Position numbers and translations under genes: made by a program
Notes under the pieces: model-generated
Databases searched by the model: none
What the model saw: the letters and a program-made list of their open reading frames with translations, nothing else
Told to the model about the DNA's origin: nothing
Assembly (NCBI GenBank): GCA_022825065.1
Contig: JAJDYR010000022.1
Coordinates: 1-64,000, forward strand
Length of the DNA stretch: 64,000 bases
Reading direction: 5' to 3'
Source: a bacterium
GTDB taxonomy: Bacteria > UBA8248
In this document: positions 17,956 through 26,194 of the stretch, piece after piece
Layout: each line of letters begins with the position of its first letter
Numbering within the stretch: position 1 is the stretch's first letter

Positions 17956-19392
17956 GTGTTATCGACGCCTAATGAAGCAATGTGTCAATTTTCCCGTGAT
18001 CTGGAATTTGCCGACATCCCTCCCGAAGTGGTTCACCAGGCGAAACTATTGATACTTGATTTTTGGGGGATTGCCCTGGCAGCTTGCTCCACGGAAATTG
18101 ACAAGCCCTTGCGGGTTATGATGAACGCCATCACCGGGAGAATTCCGGGCCTCCAAAAGACCTCTTATGAATTAGGGCCTTGCAGCGCAATCGCAGAAAA
18201 AAATCGAATGCCCGCGCCTAACGCTGCTTTTCTGAACGGTGCGCTGGGTCATTCCCTCGATTTTGACGACACGCATGCGAAGTCGATCATTCACACTGCG
18301 GCGCCTGTCGTGCCGGCGGCTTTCGCGGGCGCGGAAGCGTTCCAGAAAACAGGACCAGATATGATTCGGGCCTGCGTGGCCGGGTTCGAATCTGAAATCA
18401 GAATCGGGTTGGCCGCTCCCGGCAAATTCCACGCCCGGGGTTTCCACATGACCGCCATAGCCGGCACTTTCGGCGCCGCCATAGCCTATGCGCTTCAAAG
18501 CGGCTTGAGCGCCGAAAGAATGAACTGGGCTCTTGGCATTTGCGGAAGCATGGCTGCCGGGCTCTTTGAATATCTGGAAAACGGGAGCCCCGTAAAAGCG
18601 CTCCATCCCGGTTGGGCGGCTCATGGCGGCATTTGCTCGACAATTCTTGCAGATAATGATTTCGCTGGTCCACAAACAGTATTTGAGGGCAGATTCGGCT
18701 TGCTCAAAAGCCATCTTGGCGATGATGAATTCGAGGCCGAAGCACTCACGCGGGGCTTGGGTGAAACCTGGGAAACCCTGGCTATTGGTTTCAAACCCTA
18801 TCCTTGCGGCCACGTAATTCATGCGTTTTTAGATGCCGGATTGCGCCTCAAGGAACGTGAGCAAATACCGCACACCAAAATCAAAGGCATTGTTTGCCAT
18901 GCTGCCAAGGGAGCAATCGACCTGGTGCTGGATCCAGTCGAGGTAAAGCGAAAACCCAGGGGTGAATACGATGCGAAATTCTCTTTGCCGTATTGTCTGG
19001 CCAGTATTTTCGTGAGAGGTCAGTGTGGCGTAGATGATTTCGAAAAAAGCGCAATAGAAGACTCCAGGGTCCTGGCCCTGGCGCATAAAGTCTCTTACAT
19101 CCAGGATGACGCACAGGATTTTCCGAGGTACTTCCCTGGAGTCGTTGAAGTTCGGCTTGATGATGGAAGCGCTTTTATCGAAGAGGAAAAACACCAGAGA
19201 GGGTGCGCTGAAAACCCATTCACCGATGAAGATGTGTATGCGAAATTCAAGGATAACGCCCGGCGCAGTCTGTCGCCTGGAGAGGCAGAAGATTTGATGT
19301 CGATGGTGATGACTCTTGAGAACTTGGATAACGTGAACGCTATAGGGGAAATCCTACGAAGCGCAGCTAGTCATCGAGTGGATCCTCTATAA
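17956..19392 (+). CDS. MmgE/PrpD family protein
   Basis: 478 residues of the MmgE/PrpD family, which contains 2-methylcitrate dehydratase, cis-aconitate decarboxylase and many unassigned members. Seen here: PNAAFLNGALGHSLDFDDTH (about 77-96), AGTFGAAIAYALQSGLS, the HPGWAAHGGI segment, and FKPYPCGHVIHAFLDAGL. The GTG start at 17956 overlaps the context of the previous stop and has AAGGAG 9 bases upstream. The substrate is unknown; no citrate synthase or isocitrate lyase neighbours, so methylcitrate is not implied. Its last 26 bases overlap the convergent fbpC-like gene. Confidence 0.88.
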   Translation: MLSTPNEAMCQFSRDLEFADIPPEVVHQAKLLILDFWGIALAACSTEIDKPLRVMMNAITGRIPGLQKTSYELGPCSAIAEKNRMPAPNAAFLNGALGHSLDFDDTHAKSIIHTAAPVVPAAFAGAEAFQKTGPDMIRACVAGFESEIRIGLAAPGKFHARGFHMTAIAGTFGAAIAYALQSGLSAERMNWALGICGSMAAGLFEYLENGSPVKALHPGWAAHGGICSTILADNDFAGPQTVFEGRFGLLKSHLGDDEFEAEALTRGLGETWETLAIGFKPYPCGHVIHAFLDAGLRLKEREQIPHTKIKGIVCHAAKGAIDLVLDPVEVKRKPRGEYDAKFSLPYCLASIFVRGQCGVDDFEKSAIEDSRVLALAHKVSYIQDDAQDFPRYFPGVVEVRLDDGSAFIEEEKHQRGCAENPFTDEDVYAKFKDNARRSLSPGEAEDLMSMVMTLENLDNVNAIGEILRSAASHRVDPL

Positions 19393-20440
19393 CCGTCACA
19401 AAATCCGGCATAATACGGAACCTGATCTCTTCTCCTTCATCCACCCTCAAATTAGGGTGTACGCGCATTTTCAACCGATGCCCCTTGCCAATTTCATCGA
19501 TGATTTCGACTTCCAGCAGGATCGATTGTCCTACGTAGCGAATGGTGCAAATCTTTGCCCCAAAGGGGCCGTTCGGGTCGATTTCAAAACTCTCAGGCCT
19601 CACGGAGATAAAAGCGTCCGTGCCGAATTCAAGGTCACGCATGGAGAGGCATGGCACTGGTCCAATGCTCGTCATCACCTCATCATAACCAGTCGATAAA
19701 ACAATGCCTTGTAAAATATTTGTCTGTCCGACAAAACGGGCAGCGAATTCCGTGGCGGGGAATTGGTAAATTTCACGGGGCGACCCGCCTTGTTCCACTT
19801 TTCCGTTTCGCATGATCAAAATATGGTCGGCCATATACATCGCTTCCTGCGGGTCGTGCGTAACCATCAACGTGGTAACGCCCATTTGCTTGATCAACCT
19901 CAGCGTATCCTCGCGCACTTGGACCCGCAGATTGATGTCGAGCCCGGTAAATGGTTCATCCAAAAGCAGAAGCCGGGGGAGAGGCGCCAATGCCCGGAGC
20001 AGGGCAACGCGCTGCTGCTGGCCGCCTGACAAAGTGTGTGGGTAAGCATCTGTCAATTCTACGATGTCCATTTGGATCATGGCTCTTTGTATTTCAGCCA
20101 GTTTTTCCGGTGAAGGATCATGGAGTCCGAAAGTGATGTTCTGCAAAACATCCAGGTGAGGGAACAGGGCATAATCCTGGAACATGAACCCCACATTCCT
20201 CTTTTCCGGCAGTGTTTCAATTCCACTTGCAGGATCCGAAAGGACCTTTTCGTCAAGACGAATCCTTCCAGACTGCAGTGAAGTCAGTCCTGCCACCAAA
20301 CGCAACAGTGTCGTCTTCCCGCATCCAGAAGGCCCCAACAGACATGCAACTTGACCCTCTTCGACCGTCAAGGACAAATTCTCGATGACTTCTTTGGTTC
20401 CATATGCATGCGAGATATTTTCAATATCGAGCCTGGCCAT
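19367..20440 (-). CDS. fbpC: Ferric iron ABC transporter ATPase (FbpC-like)
   Basis: 357 residues. Walker A LLGPSGCGKTT, signature LSGGQQQRVALLRAL, Walker B RLLLLDEPFTGLD, switch His in VTHDPQEAMYMAD, followed by a C-terminal TOBE-like regulatory domain as in FbpC/CysA-type importers. It couples ATP hydrolysis to transport through the adjacent FbpB-like permease (14 bases upstream in the same operon). The stop codon region overlaps the convergent prpD-like gene by 26 bases. Confidence 0.93.
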   Translation of the reverse strand: MARLDIENISHAYGTKEVIENLSLTVEEGQVACLLGPSGCGKTTLLRLVAGLTSLQSGRIRLDEKVLSDPASGIETLPEKRNVGFMFQDYALFPHLDVLQNITFGLHDPSPEKLAEIQRAMIQMDIVELTDAYPHTLSGGQQQRVALLRALAPLPRLLLLDEPFTGLDINLRVQVREDTLRLIKQMGVTTLMVTHDPQEAMYMADHILIMRNGKVEQGGSPREIYQFPATEFAARFVGQTNILQGIVLSTGYDEVMTSIGPVPCLSMRDLEFGTDAFISVRPESFEIDPNGPFGAKICTIRYVGQSILLEVEIIDEIGKGHRLKMRVHPNLRVDEGEEIRFRIMPDFVTVIEDPLDD

Positions 20441-20454
20441 TTAGAGCGTGATCC

Positions 20455-22149
20455 TCATTTTTCTGCTCCGGGGCGTGCCCCCCGGATGGTGCGGCTCAAA
20501 TAAACGACGGGCAACAAACCTGCCGCAACGATGCTCAAAGAACCAAGCGCACTTTCTTCCAAAAGTTCATCCGAGGCCAGTTGGTGGACATGTGTGGCCA
20601 GAGTTTCAAAATTAAACGGACGCAATATGATTGTCATGGGGAGTTCTTTCATCGTGTCCACAAACACCAGTATCGCTGCCGCCAGGATACCGCCACGAAT
20701 CATAGGCAAATGAATGCGCTTGAGGGTTCTGCCAGGCCCCAGACCCAGTGTTCGAGCAGCGCCATCCATGTTCGGCGTAATTCTCATCAGGCTGGCTTCC
20801 ATCGTGCCATAGGAAAGCGCCAGGAACCGGGACAGATATCCATAGGTAACAGCCGCGATTGTGCCGCTGAAGAACAGACCTGTGGAGATGCCAAAAACAT
20901 TATTGAGAAACCCCTGGATGAAGACATCCATCTTGCCCATGGGAATCAGTACACCGACGGCGAGAACCGCACCGGGTACAGCGTATCCGATACTGGCAAA
21001 CCTGGCAGTCGATTTGAGCAATGTGTTTTCCTTCAGGCGTACGCCATATGCCAAAAAAATGCCTGCCAACACGGATAGGGTTGCGCTGAGGGATGACAAA
21101 ACCAGACTATTGGAAAGATTGGAATAAAAATTACGTGAAATGCTTTCCTCGTAAAAACCCCAGGCGTAATACCCCAAAATACACGATGGCAGAATGAAGC
21201 CGAATCCAATAGGCAACAGACACGAGATCGTTGCGCCCAACAACCTTGCGCCTTGTAATTGATAGCTTGGAAGGGCTTGATATCTGGTGGAAGTATTAAA
21301 ATACCTTTGGTTGGTGCGCGATTTTCTCTCCGCCCACAAAAGAAGCAGGACAAAACAAAGAGCGACAACGGCAAGCTGGGCAGCGCCTGACAGATTGTTC
21401 ATATTGAGCCACACGTCAAAGATTCCAGCCGTGAGCGTTTCCACAGCAAAGAAATCAACCGTTCCAAAATCATTGAGCGCTTCCATCAGAACCAGACTCA
21501 CTCCGATGATGAGCGATGGACGTGCCGAGGGCAGGGCGATGGAAATAAAACTCTGCCACGCTGTTTTGCCCAGAGTTCTGCTCACCTCCAATATGCAAAC
21601 CGATTGCTGCACAAAGGCGACTCGCGCAAGCAGGTAAACATATGGATAAAGAGTAAGCGTCATAACGAAAATTGCGCCGCCGAGAGAACGTATCTCCGGA
21701 AACCAGTACTCTCGACTTGATTCCCATCCAAAGATATCGCGCAATAAGGTCTGTACTGGGCCTGCAAATTCAAAAACGTCGGTATACACATAGGCCACGA
21801 CATACGTAGGCATCGCCAGGGGCAAGAGCAGCGCCCATTCAAAAATCCGTCGTCCTGGGAATCGGCATAGAGTTACCAGCCAAGCAGTGCATGTACCGAT
21901 GACTAACGTGCCCACGCCTACTCCCAACATCAGGCCGATAGTCGTCAGTACATAGCGTGACAATACGGTGGTGACCAGGTGATGCCATATGTCACCACTT
22001 GGCTGAAGGGCGAAAAAGCTTACTGACAGGAGAGGAAGAGCTATAAAAAATGCGAGCAGAAGGGCTCCGCCCGTCCAAAAATCCAATCGAAGCCATTTAG
22101 ACGTCAGCCGCGGTGAGGCTTTTATGTGGAATCCGGCACTTGCGCTCAT
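20455..22149 (-). CDS. fbpB: Ferric iron ABC transporter permease (FbpB-like, two fused halves)
   Basis: 564 residues from ATG 22149, with about twelve membrane segments arranged as two binding-protein-dependent permease modules. This is the FbpB/SfuB duplication in one chain. The EAA-type loops are visible at RTLGKTAWQSFISIALPSARP and ARTLGLGPGRTLKRIHLPM. The longer frame to 22200 begins at TTG inside the stem of an upstream hairpin and is less likely. No strong ribosome site is seen before ATG 22149. Confidence 0.92.
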   Translation of the reverse strand: MSASAGFHIKASPRLTSKWLRLDFWTGGALLLAFFIALPLLSVSFFALQPSGDIWHHLVTTVLSRYVLTTIGLMLGVGVGTLVIGTCTAWLVTLCRFPGRRIFEWALLLPLAMPTYVVAYVYTDVFEFAGPVQTLLRDIFGWESSREYWFPEIRSLGGAIFVMTLTLYPYVYLLARVAFVQQSVCILEVSRTLGKTAWQSFISIALPSARPSLIIGVSLVLMEALNDFGTVDFFAVETLTAGIFDVWLNMNNLSGAAQLAVVALCFVLLLLWAERKSRTNQRYFNTSTRYQALPSYQLQGARLLGATISCLLPIGFGFILPSCILGYYAWGFYEESISRNFYSNLSNSLVLSSLSATLSVLAGIFLAYGVRLKENTLLKSTARFASIGYAVPGAVLAVGVLIPMGKMDVFIQGFLNNVFGISTGLFFSGTIAAVTYGYLSRFLALSYGTMEASLMRITPNMDGAARTLGLGPGRTLKRIHLPMIRGGILAAAILVFVDTMKELPMTIILRPFNFETLATHVHQLASDELLEESALGSLSIVAAGLLPVVYLSRTIRGARPGAEK

Positions 22150-22189
22150 GCCATACCAATTGCAAAAGTTACAATCTTTTTCAAAACAC

Positions 22190-22244
22190 CAAGACCCCAA
22201 AAGCGAATATCCAGAATGAGAATATTAAGGCTTTTGGGATCTTG
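22190..22244 (-). terminator. Stem-loop between fbpA and fbpB (attenuating terminator)
   Basis: CAAGACCCCAAAAGC (22190-22204) and GCTTTTGGGATCTTG (22230-22244) form a 15-bp stem with a single mismatch and a 25-base loop. In the minus-strand transcript it lies 10 bases after the binding-protein stop and is followed by GTGTTTTG, an imperfect T-tract. Such hairpins commonly stabilise or terminate transcripts so that the binding protein is made in excess over the permease. Confidence 0.65.
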
Positions 22245-22254
22245 ATACTAGCTT

Positions 22255-23325
22255 CTAATTGCTGGGGCTAAAGTTATTGTAATCTACCTGGTCTACCAAC
22301 TTGGAAGCGGTTGCACGCTGATTCGCCACTTCGGCCAGGTTGATGGTATCGGCTTTGAATTTTCCCCAAGACGCGACTAACGGATGGATTGTCACGCCCG
22401 TTTTCAATGGGTATTCATAATTCTGGCCGGCGTACAATTTTTGAGCGTATTCTCCACTCAAGAACTCGATGAGGCGAACAGCGTTTTTCCGGTTTTTCGC
22501 ATGCTTTGTGACGGCGGCGCCGCTGATGTTGACGTGCGTGCCCCTGTCCTTTTGATTCGGGAAAACGATGTATGCCGCTTTCGCCCATTCTCTTTGAACT
22601 TTCTTTTTCTTGTTGGTTGCCATTTTCGCCATGTAATACGTATTGGCCAAAGCGAGATCGCATTGTCCTGCGTAAATGGCTTTCGCTTGCGCACGGTCGT
22701 TGCCACCGGGCTTCCGGGCGAGGTTGGACTTGAGACCCTTCAACCATTTCTTGGCTTTCGCTTCGCCCGAATGCGCCACTATGGAAGCGAACAGAGACAC
22801 GTTGTAAACATGTTTCCCCGAACGCGTACAAATCCGGCCTTTCCATTTCGGATCGGCCAAATCCTCATAGCGGGTAATCGCCCCCGGTTTCACGCGCTTT
22901 TTGCTGGCATATATGACACGCCCGCGCGTCGTGAGGCCAAACCAGTGCCCCATGGGATGGCGATAGGAGGAGGGGATATTCTGCTCCAATACTTTCGACT
23001 GTACCGGCTGCAACAGTCCCGCTTCATCCATGTCGTGGAGGCGTCCAATATCCACGGTCAATACCGCATCTGCCGCCCCCGGGGTCGCCTTGATTTTCTC
23101 CAGCATGCCTTTTTTGGCAAAAACGATATTGGTCTTGATGCCTGTTTTTTCAGTGAACGCCTTTAAAATCGGCCTAATGAGAAAAGGCTGTCGGTAGGAA
23201 TAGAGATTTACAACCTCTTCGGCGCTGGCCGTGGTCTTATCCATGGCAAACATGGCCAGAATGAGAAGCATGGAAATTCCAAGGAATCGCTTTGGGCATT
23301 TTGCTCCATCGAGTGCAGCAAACAT
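22255..23325 (-). CDS. fbpA: Ferric iron ABC transporter substrate-binding protein (FbpA-like)
   Basis: 356 residues with a signal peptide (positively charged start, LGISMLLILAMFAM, cleavage probably after TASA near residue 35). The mature chain is of the periplasmic iron-binding class: VVNLYSYRQPFLIRPILKAF, KPGAITRYEDLADPKWKGRI, and the paired tyrosines in LALANTYYMAKM that ligate ferric iron in FbpA. Good ribosome site (AGGAG) before ATG 23325. A palindrome GAAGCCGGCTTC sits at 23373-23384 between this gene and the regulator gene. Part of regulator-fbpA-fbpB-fbpC. Confidence 0.93.
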   Translation of the reverse strand: MFAALDGAKCPKRFLGISMLLILAMFAMDKTTASAEEVVNLYSYRQPFLIRPILKAFTEKTGIKTNIVFAKKGMLEKIKATPGAADAVLTVDIGRLHDMDEAGLLQPVQSKVLEQNIPSSYRHPMGHWFGLTTRGRVIYASKKRVKPGAITRYEDLADPKWKGRICTRSGKHVYNVSLFASIVAHSGEAKAKKWLKGLKSNLARKPGGNDRAQAKAIYAGQCDLALANTYYMAKMATNKKKKVQREWAKAAYIVFPNQKDRGTHVNISGAAVTKHAKNRKNAVRLIEFLSGEYAQKLYAGQNYEYPLKTGVTIHPLVASWGKFKADTINLAEVANQRATASKLVDQVDYNNFSPSN

Positions 23326-23415
23326 GAATTTTATCTCCTGTTCAGAATATCGACCATTTGACCGCGTTATTTGAAGCCGGCTTCAGGCAAGCCAGGGAAA
23401 AAACTTGTGAACAAA

Positions 23416-23970
23416 TCAAACTCGCCGTTTTGATTGCTTTATTTTTTTAGACATGTCGTCGAAGTCGATGACACTGATATCGCAGTGGTAAGAACATGTC
23501 GGGCAAGTATCGACGCTCTCGCATGAGCGGCGAAATTGATGGAATTTCTCGAGAATTTCCTGATTGCCCGGTTCCTCGAAAAAGCGCAACAGATCAAGAA
23601 ACCGATCGATGGAGTTGCCGCTCACGTAATGCTCCATAACGCAGGCGTCGACAAAGGCCTGTTCTTCTTCCACTCCCAAAACGTCTGTCAGGAAGTGCAT
23701 CAAAATAGAGAATTTGCCCGATACGCCCTTGGCTCGTTTCGCGCCGTCTTCTGTCAAGAGAATGCTCTCGTAGACACGATGGGACACGAGACCGTTAGAA
23801 CGGAGTGTCTTAACCGCGGCCGAGACTGCCGGTTTCGCCACACCCAGCATAGAGGCGATATCTGTCACGCGCGCGTAACCTTTACTCTCCTGAAGATCGA
23901 ATATGGCGCGAAGATAGTGTTCCAGGCTGGGCGAAAGGGAACCGCGCGAGTGGTGTAACTGTGGAGTCAT
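23416..23970 (-). CDS. DtxR/IdeR-type metal-dependent repressor
   Basis: 184 residues. N-terminal winged helix (SPSLEHYLRAIFDL, then VTDIASMLGVAKPAVSAAVK as recognition helix) and the dimerisation/metal domain with ACVMEH: Cys110, Glu113, His114 match the C-x2-E-H of iron-type DtxR rather than MntR. An unusual C-terminal cluster follows: Cys150, Cys156, Cys159, Cys163. ATG 23970 is used because AGGGGG lies 9 bases upstream; the frame to 23994 begins with TTG. It heads the iron-uptake operon and probably represses it, and itself, when iron is replete. Confidence 0.9.
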   Translation of the reverse strand: MTPQLHHSRGSLSPSLEHYLRAIFDLQESKGYARVTDIASMLGVAKPAVSAAVKTLRSNGLVSHRVYESILLTEDGAKRAKGVSGKFSILMHFLTDVLGVEEEQAFVDACVMEHYVSGNSIDRFLDLLRFFEEPGNQEILEKFHQFRRSCESVDTCPTCSYHCDISVIDFDDMSKKIKQSKRRV

Positions 23971-23993
23971 AATGTGAACCCCCTTAGAAATCA

Positions 23994-24042
23994 AATAGAC
24001 GCAACTGTTAAATAAAAGTCAATAATGTTAAATCTATTTAAC
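23994..24042 (-). promoter_or_regulatory. Promoter and palindromic operator of the iron operon
   Basis: Reading the minus strand: TTGACT (24017-24022), a 17-base spacer, TCTATT (23994-23999). Immediately upstream is a perfect 16-bp palindrome GTTAAATCTATTTAAC (24027-24042), with an extra half-site TTATTTAAC inside the spacer (24007-24015). The position fits an operator of the DtxR-type regulator encoded next. The remainder of the gap to 24321 is AT-rich with no gene seen. Confidence 0.65.
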
Positions 24043-24321
24043 AATGTTTTCCATACTTTCCTATTTGTCAAGAGGGGAAATGGGAAATTTTGCCGGAACA
24101 TACTCAGGCAGGAGAATCAGAGGGAAAGTGAGGACGAAGAATCTACCTTAACATAATAAATAAATTACTGTTTCAATTGTTTTTATTAAACTAATTCAGA
24201 AAATGAAAACCAATCCCCGGCTTTGCGGTTTTTTATTGTTGGAATAAGTTACTCGTAAGCAATTGCCGAATCGTCCAAATGACAATGGAGAGAAACTATG
24301 TAATCAACAACAGTATCGTGC

Positions 24322-25257
24322 TCATTGCAAAAAAGGTTGAATGGCGCCCCTGACACCCGCCCATTCTCCCAATTCGCCCCATATAACTTTTGATGACTTG
24401 CTCGCTTGCTCGAAAGAATTCTCCTCCCAGGCCTTTCGGGCGGCAGGCAGGAAGTATTCCTTCGCGTTTATCAGCCCTCCCACGAGAACGATACATTCCG
24501 GATTCAGCAAATTCATGATGTTGGCGATTCCAATCCCCAGCGCATAACCGCTGTTTTCCCATATGGCTCTTGCTTCGTCGTCTCCAGAAGCAGCGAGTTC
24601 TGATAAGGAAATCGGTGATACCTTATCGAGCGCCGCTACAGCGGAATCCGGATGCAGTACTGCATGGTCTTTAGCGTCTCTTTCGAGAGCCCAACTCGAA
24701 AAATACGCTTCCAGGCAACCGCGAGAACCACAAGTGCACGACTTGCCGTTTTTTTCAATGATCATATGACCGATTTCCCCTGCCATTCCAGACGCGCCTC
24801 GCCAAATCACTCCATTTTGAACAAATCCTCCACCAACGCCCGTGCCCAGCGTGAGAATGAACATGCTCTCGTATCCTTCGCCCGCACCGGCGAAATATTC
24901 CCCCAGGGCAGCGGCATTCGCATCGTTCATCATTTGAAGCGGAATAGGGGAGAAGGCATCTTCCAACATCCCGAGAATGGGAACCCCGCAAAGAGCGGGC
25001 AGGTTGGGAGAGTCGACTATCTTTCCTGCATCCAGAGACAGAACGCCTGCAACGGCGACCCCGATACCCTTGAGACATTTATCCGAAGAGAGGGATTTTG
25101 CCGCATCCTTGAACAAATCGAGGTAATCGTTCGCCTTCCGGCACCCTCGCACATCCAGGGAGTGGCGCTCTTGCAATTCTCCATCGAGGCTGAATGACGA
25201 TGCCTTGAGAAAAGAGCCCCCTAGATCAAAACCAACGTAGACTTCACTGCCGGGCAA
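24322..25257 (-). CDS. ROK family sugar kinase (glucokinase-like)
   Basis: 311 residues of the ROK family. ATP-binding start VYVGFDLGGSFLKASSF, GVAVAGVLSLDAGKIVDSPN, catalytic Asp in MMNDANAAALGE, TLGTGVGGGF, and the zinc-binding ROK signature GHMIIEKNGKSCTCGSRGCL. These point to a glucokinase or related hexose/N-acetyl-hexosamine kinase. The start is TTG at 25257: the codon just upstream is a stop, and GAGG sits at a good distance. It is last in a minus-strand series with the DUF3047 and glycerate kinase genes. Confidence 0.9.
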   Translation of the reverse strand: MPGSEVYVGFDLGGSFLKASSFSLDGELQERHSLDVRGCRKANDYLDLFKDAAKSLSSDKCLKGIGVAVAGVLSLDAGKIVDSPNLPALCGVPILGMLEDAFSPIPLQMMNDANAAALGEYFAGAGEGYESMFILTLGTGVGGGFVQNGVIWRGASGMAGEIGHMIIEKNGKSCTCGSRGCLEAYFSSWALERDAKDHAVLHPDSAVAALDKVSPISLSELAASGDDEARAIWENSGYALGIGIANIMNLLNPECIVLVGGLINAKEYFLPAARKAWEENSFEQASKSSKVIWGELGEWAGVRGAIQPFLQ

Positions 25258-25349
25258 TTGTCAAAACCTCAGTTCAGTCAAATCGTTCCCTGTGTATTTT
25301 CTTTGAAGGGATGCTCTGCAAAATGAATGAAGACCTCATCAGTTCATCA

Positions 25350-26120
25350 TCATTCGTAGATCCAAGCAGTGGGGTCGGCTGCTTTGGCGAAACGGTCATA
25401 TTGCTCAGCAACTGAAACCCTGGAGGTCTGACCTTTGAATTCGACTTTTGCGAAATAGCTCTCAGCATCAGAAAGCGTATCGTCTGTATCTATCATCAGC
25501 GCGATACCACCGACTTTTGGCGCCTCAGTACCAAACACCCTTCGATAATCTTCCAATACATTGTGTCTTTCGGTTATCCATTTATTGAGGTCACCAACGC
25601 CACTTCTGACGACGATGTAATGGACCATGGGGTTCTTACGGCTTCTTAAAATCGTGCCCTCAGGCACACTGGTCTCCCAGATGTAGCCAATAAACTGGCT
25701 GTTGATGAAGCTGGGGAACCGGGGAAAGACGACATAAACGCCGGCCGCCTGGTCATCGGACTCAAGTTTTCTCGCATCGGCGCCTTCTGGGAGTTTCGTC
25801 ACTTTCCATTTCCATGAAAGCACCGGAAACTTCTCGAGGTCGAGTTTCACTTCCCGGTAAATAGAAACGGACGCCTTTTTGCTTCTCAAGCGAAGCACAT
25901 TCGCATGCCTGTTTTCATCCTGGATGAGTCGAATATCCGCTCTTCCGTGCCACACCTTAAGCGCCCACCCTTTTGGCAACTGCATGGAACTTTTCTGAGC
26001 CGGTCTTAAGGCAAAGTCCGACACAACCACCTTTTCACTCTGGGCGAACGCAGGGGCAGGCAAATTGGTGGCCACAAATATCGCCAAGACGGCGAAAATG
26101 GCCGGGGGGATATACTTCAT
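25350..26120 (-). CDS. DUF3047 exported protein
   Basis: 256 residues with a signal peptide (FAVLAIFVATNLPAPAFA, cleaved near residue 26) and a DUF3047 domain covering the rest: LSWKWKVTKLPEGADAR, DDQAAGVYVVFPRF, IGYIWETSVPEGT, GGIALMIDTDDTLSDAESYF. The fold is a beta-sandwich of unknown function, often next to membrane or export genes. ATG 26120 is preferred to 26126 because AGGA is then 8 bases away. Confidence 0.85.
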   Translation of the reverse strand: MKYIPPAIFAVLAIFVATNLPAPAFAQSEKVVVSDFALRPAQKSSMQLPKGWALKVWHGRADIRLIQDENRHANVLRLRSKKASVSIYREVKLDLEKFPVLSWKWKVTKLPEGADARKLESDDQAAGVYVVFPRFPSFINSQFIGYIWETSVPEGTILRSRKNPMVHYIVVRSGVGDLNKWITERHNVLEDYRRVFGTEAPKVGGIALMIDTDDTLSDAESYFAKVEFKGQTSRVSVAEQYDRFAKAADPTAWIYE

Positions 26121-26194
26121 GAGCATGTCCTATGGAATTCTCAACGATTGGGCGACCCGTGAGATCACGGATAACCGCTGAGATTTAGGCGTTA

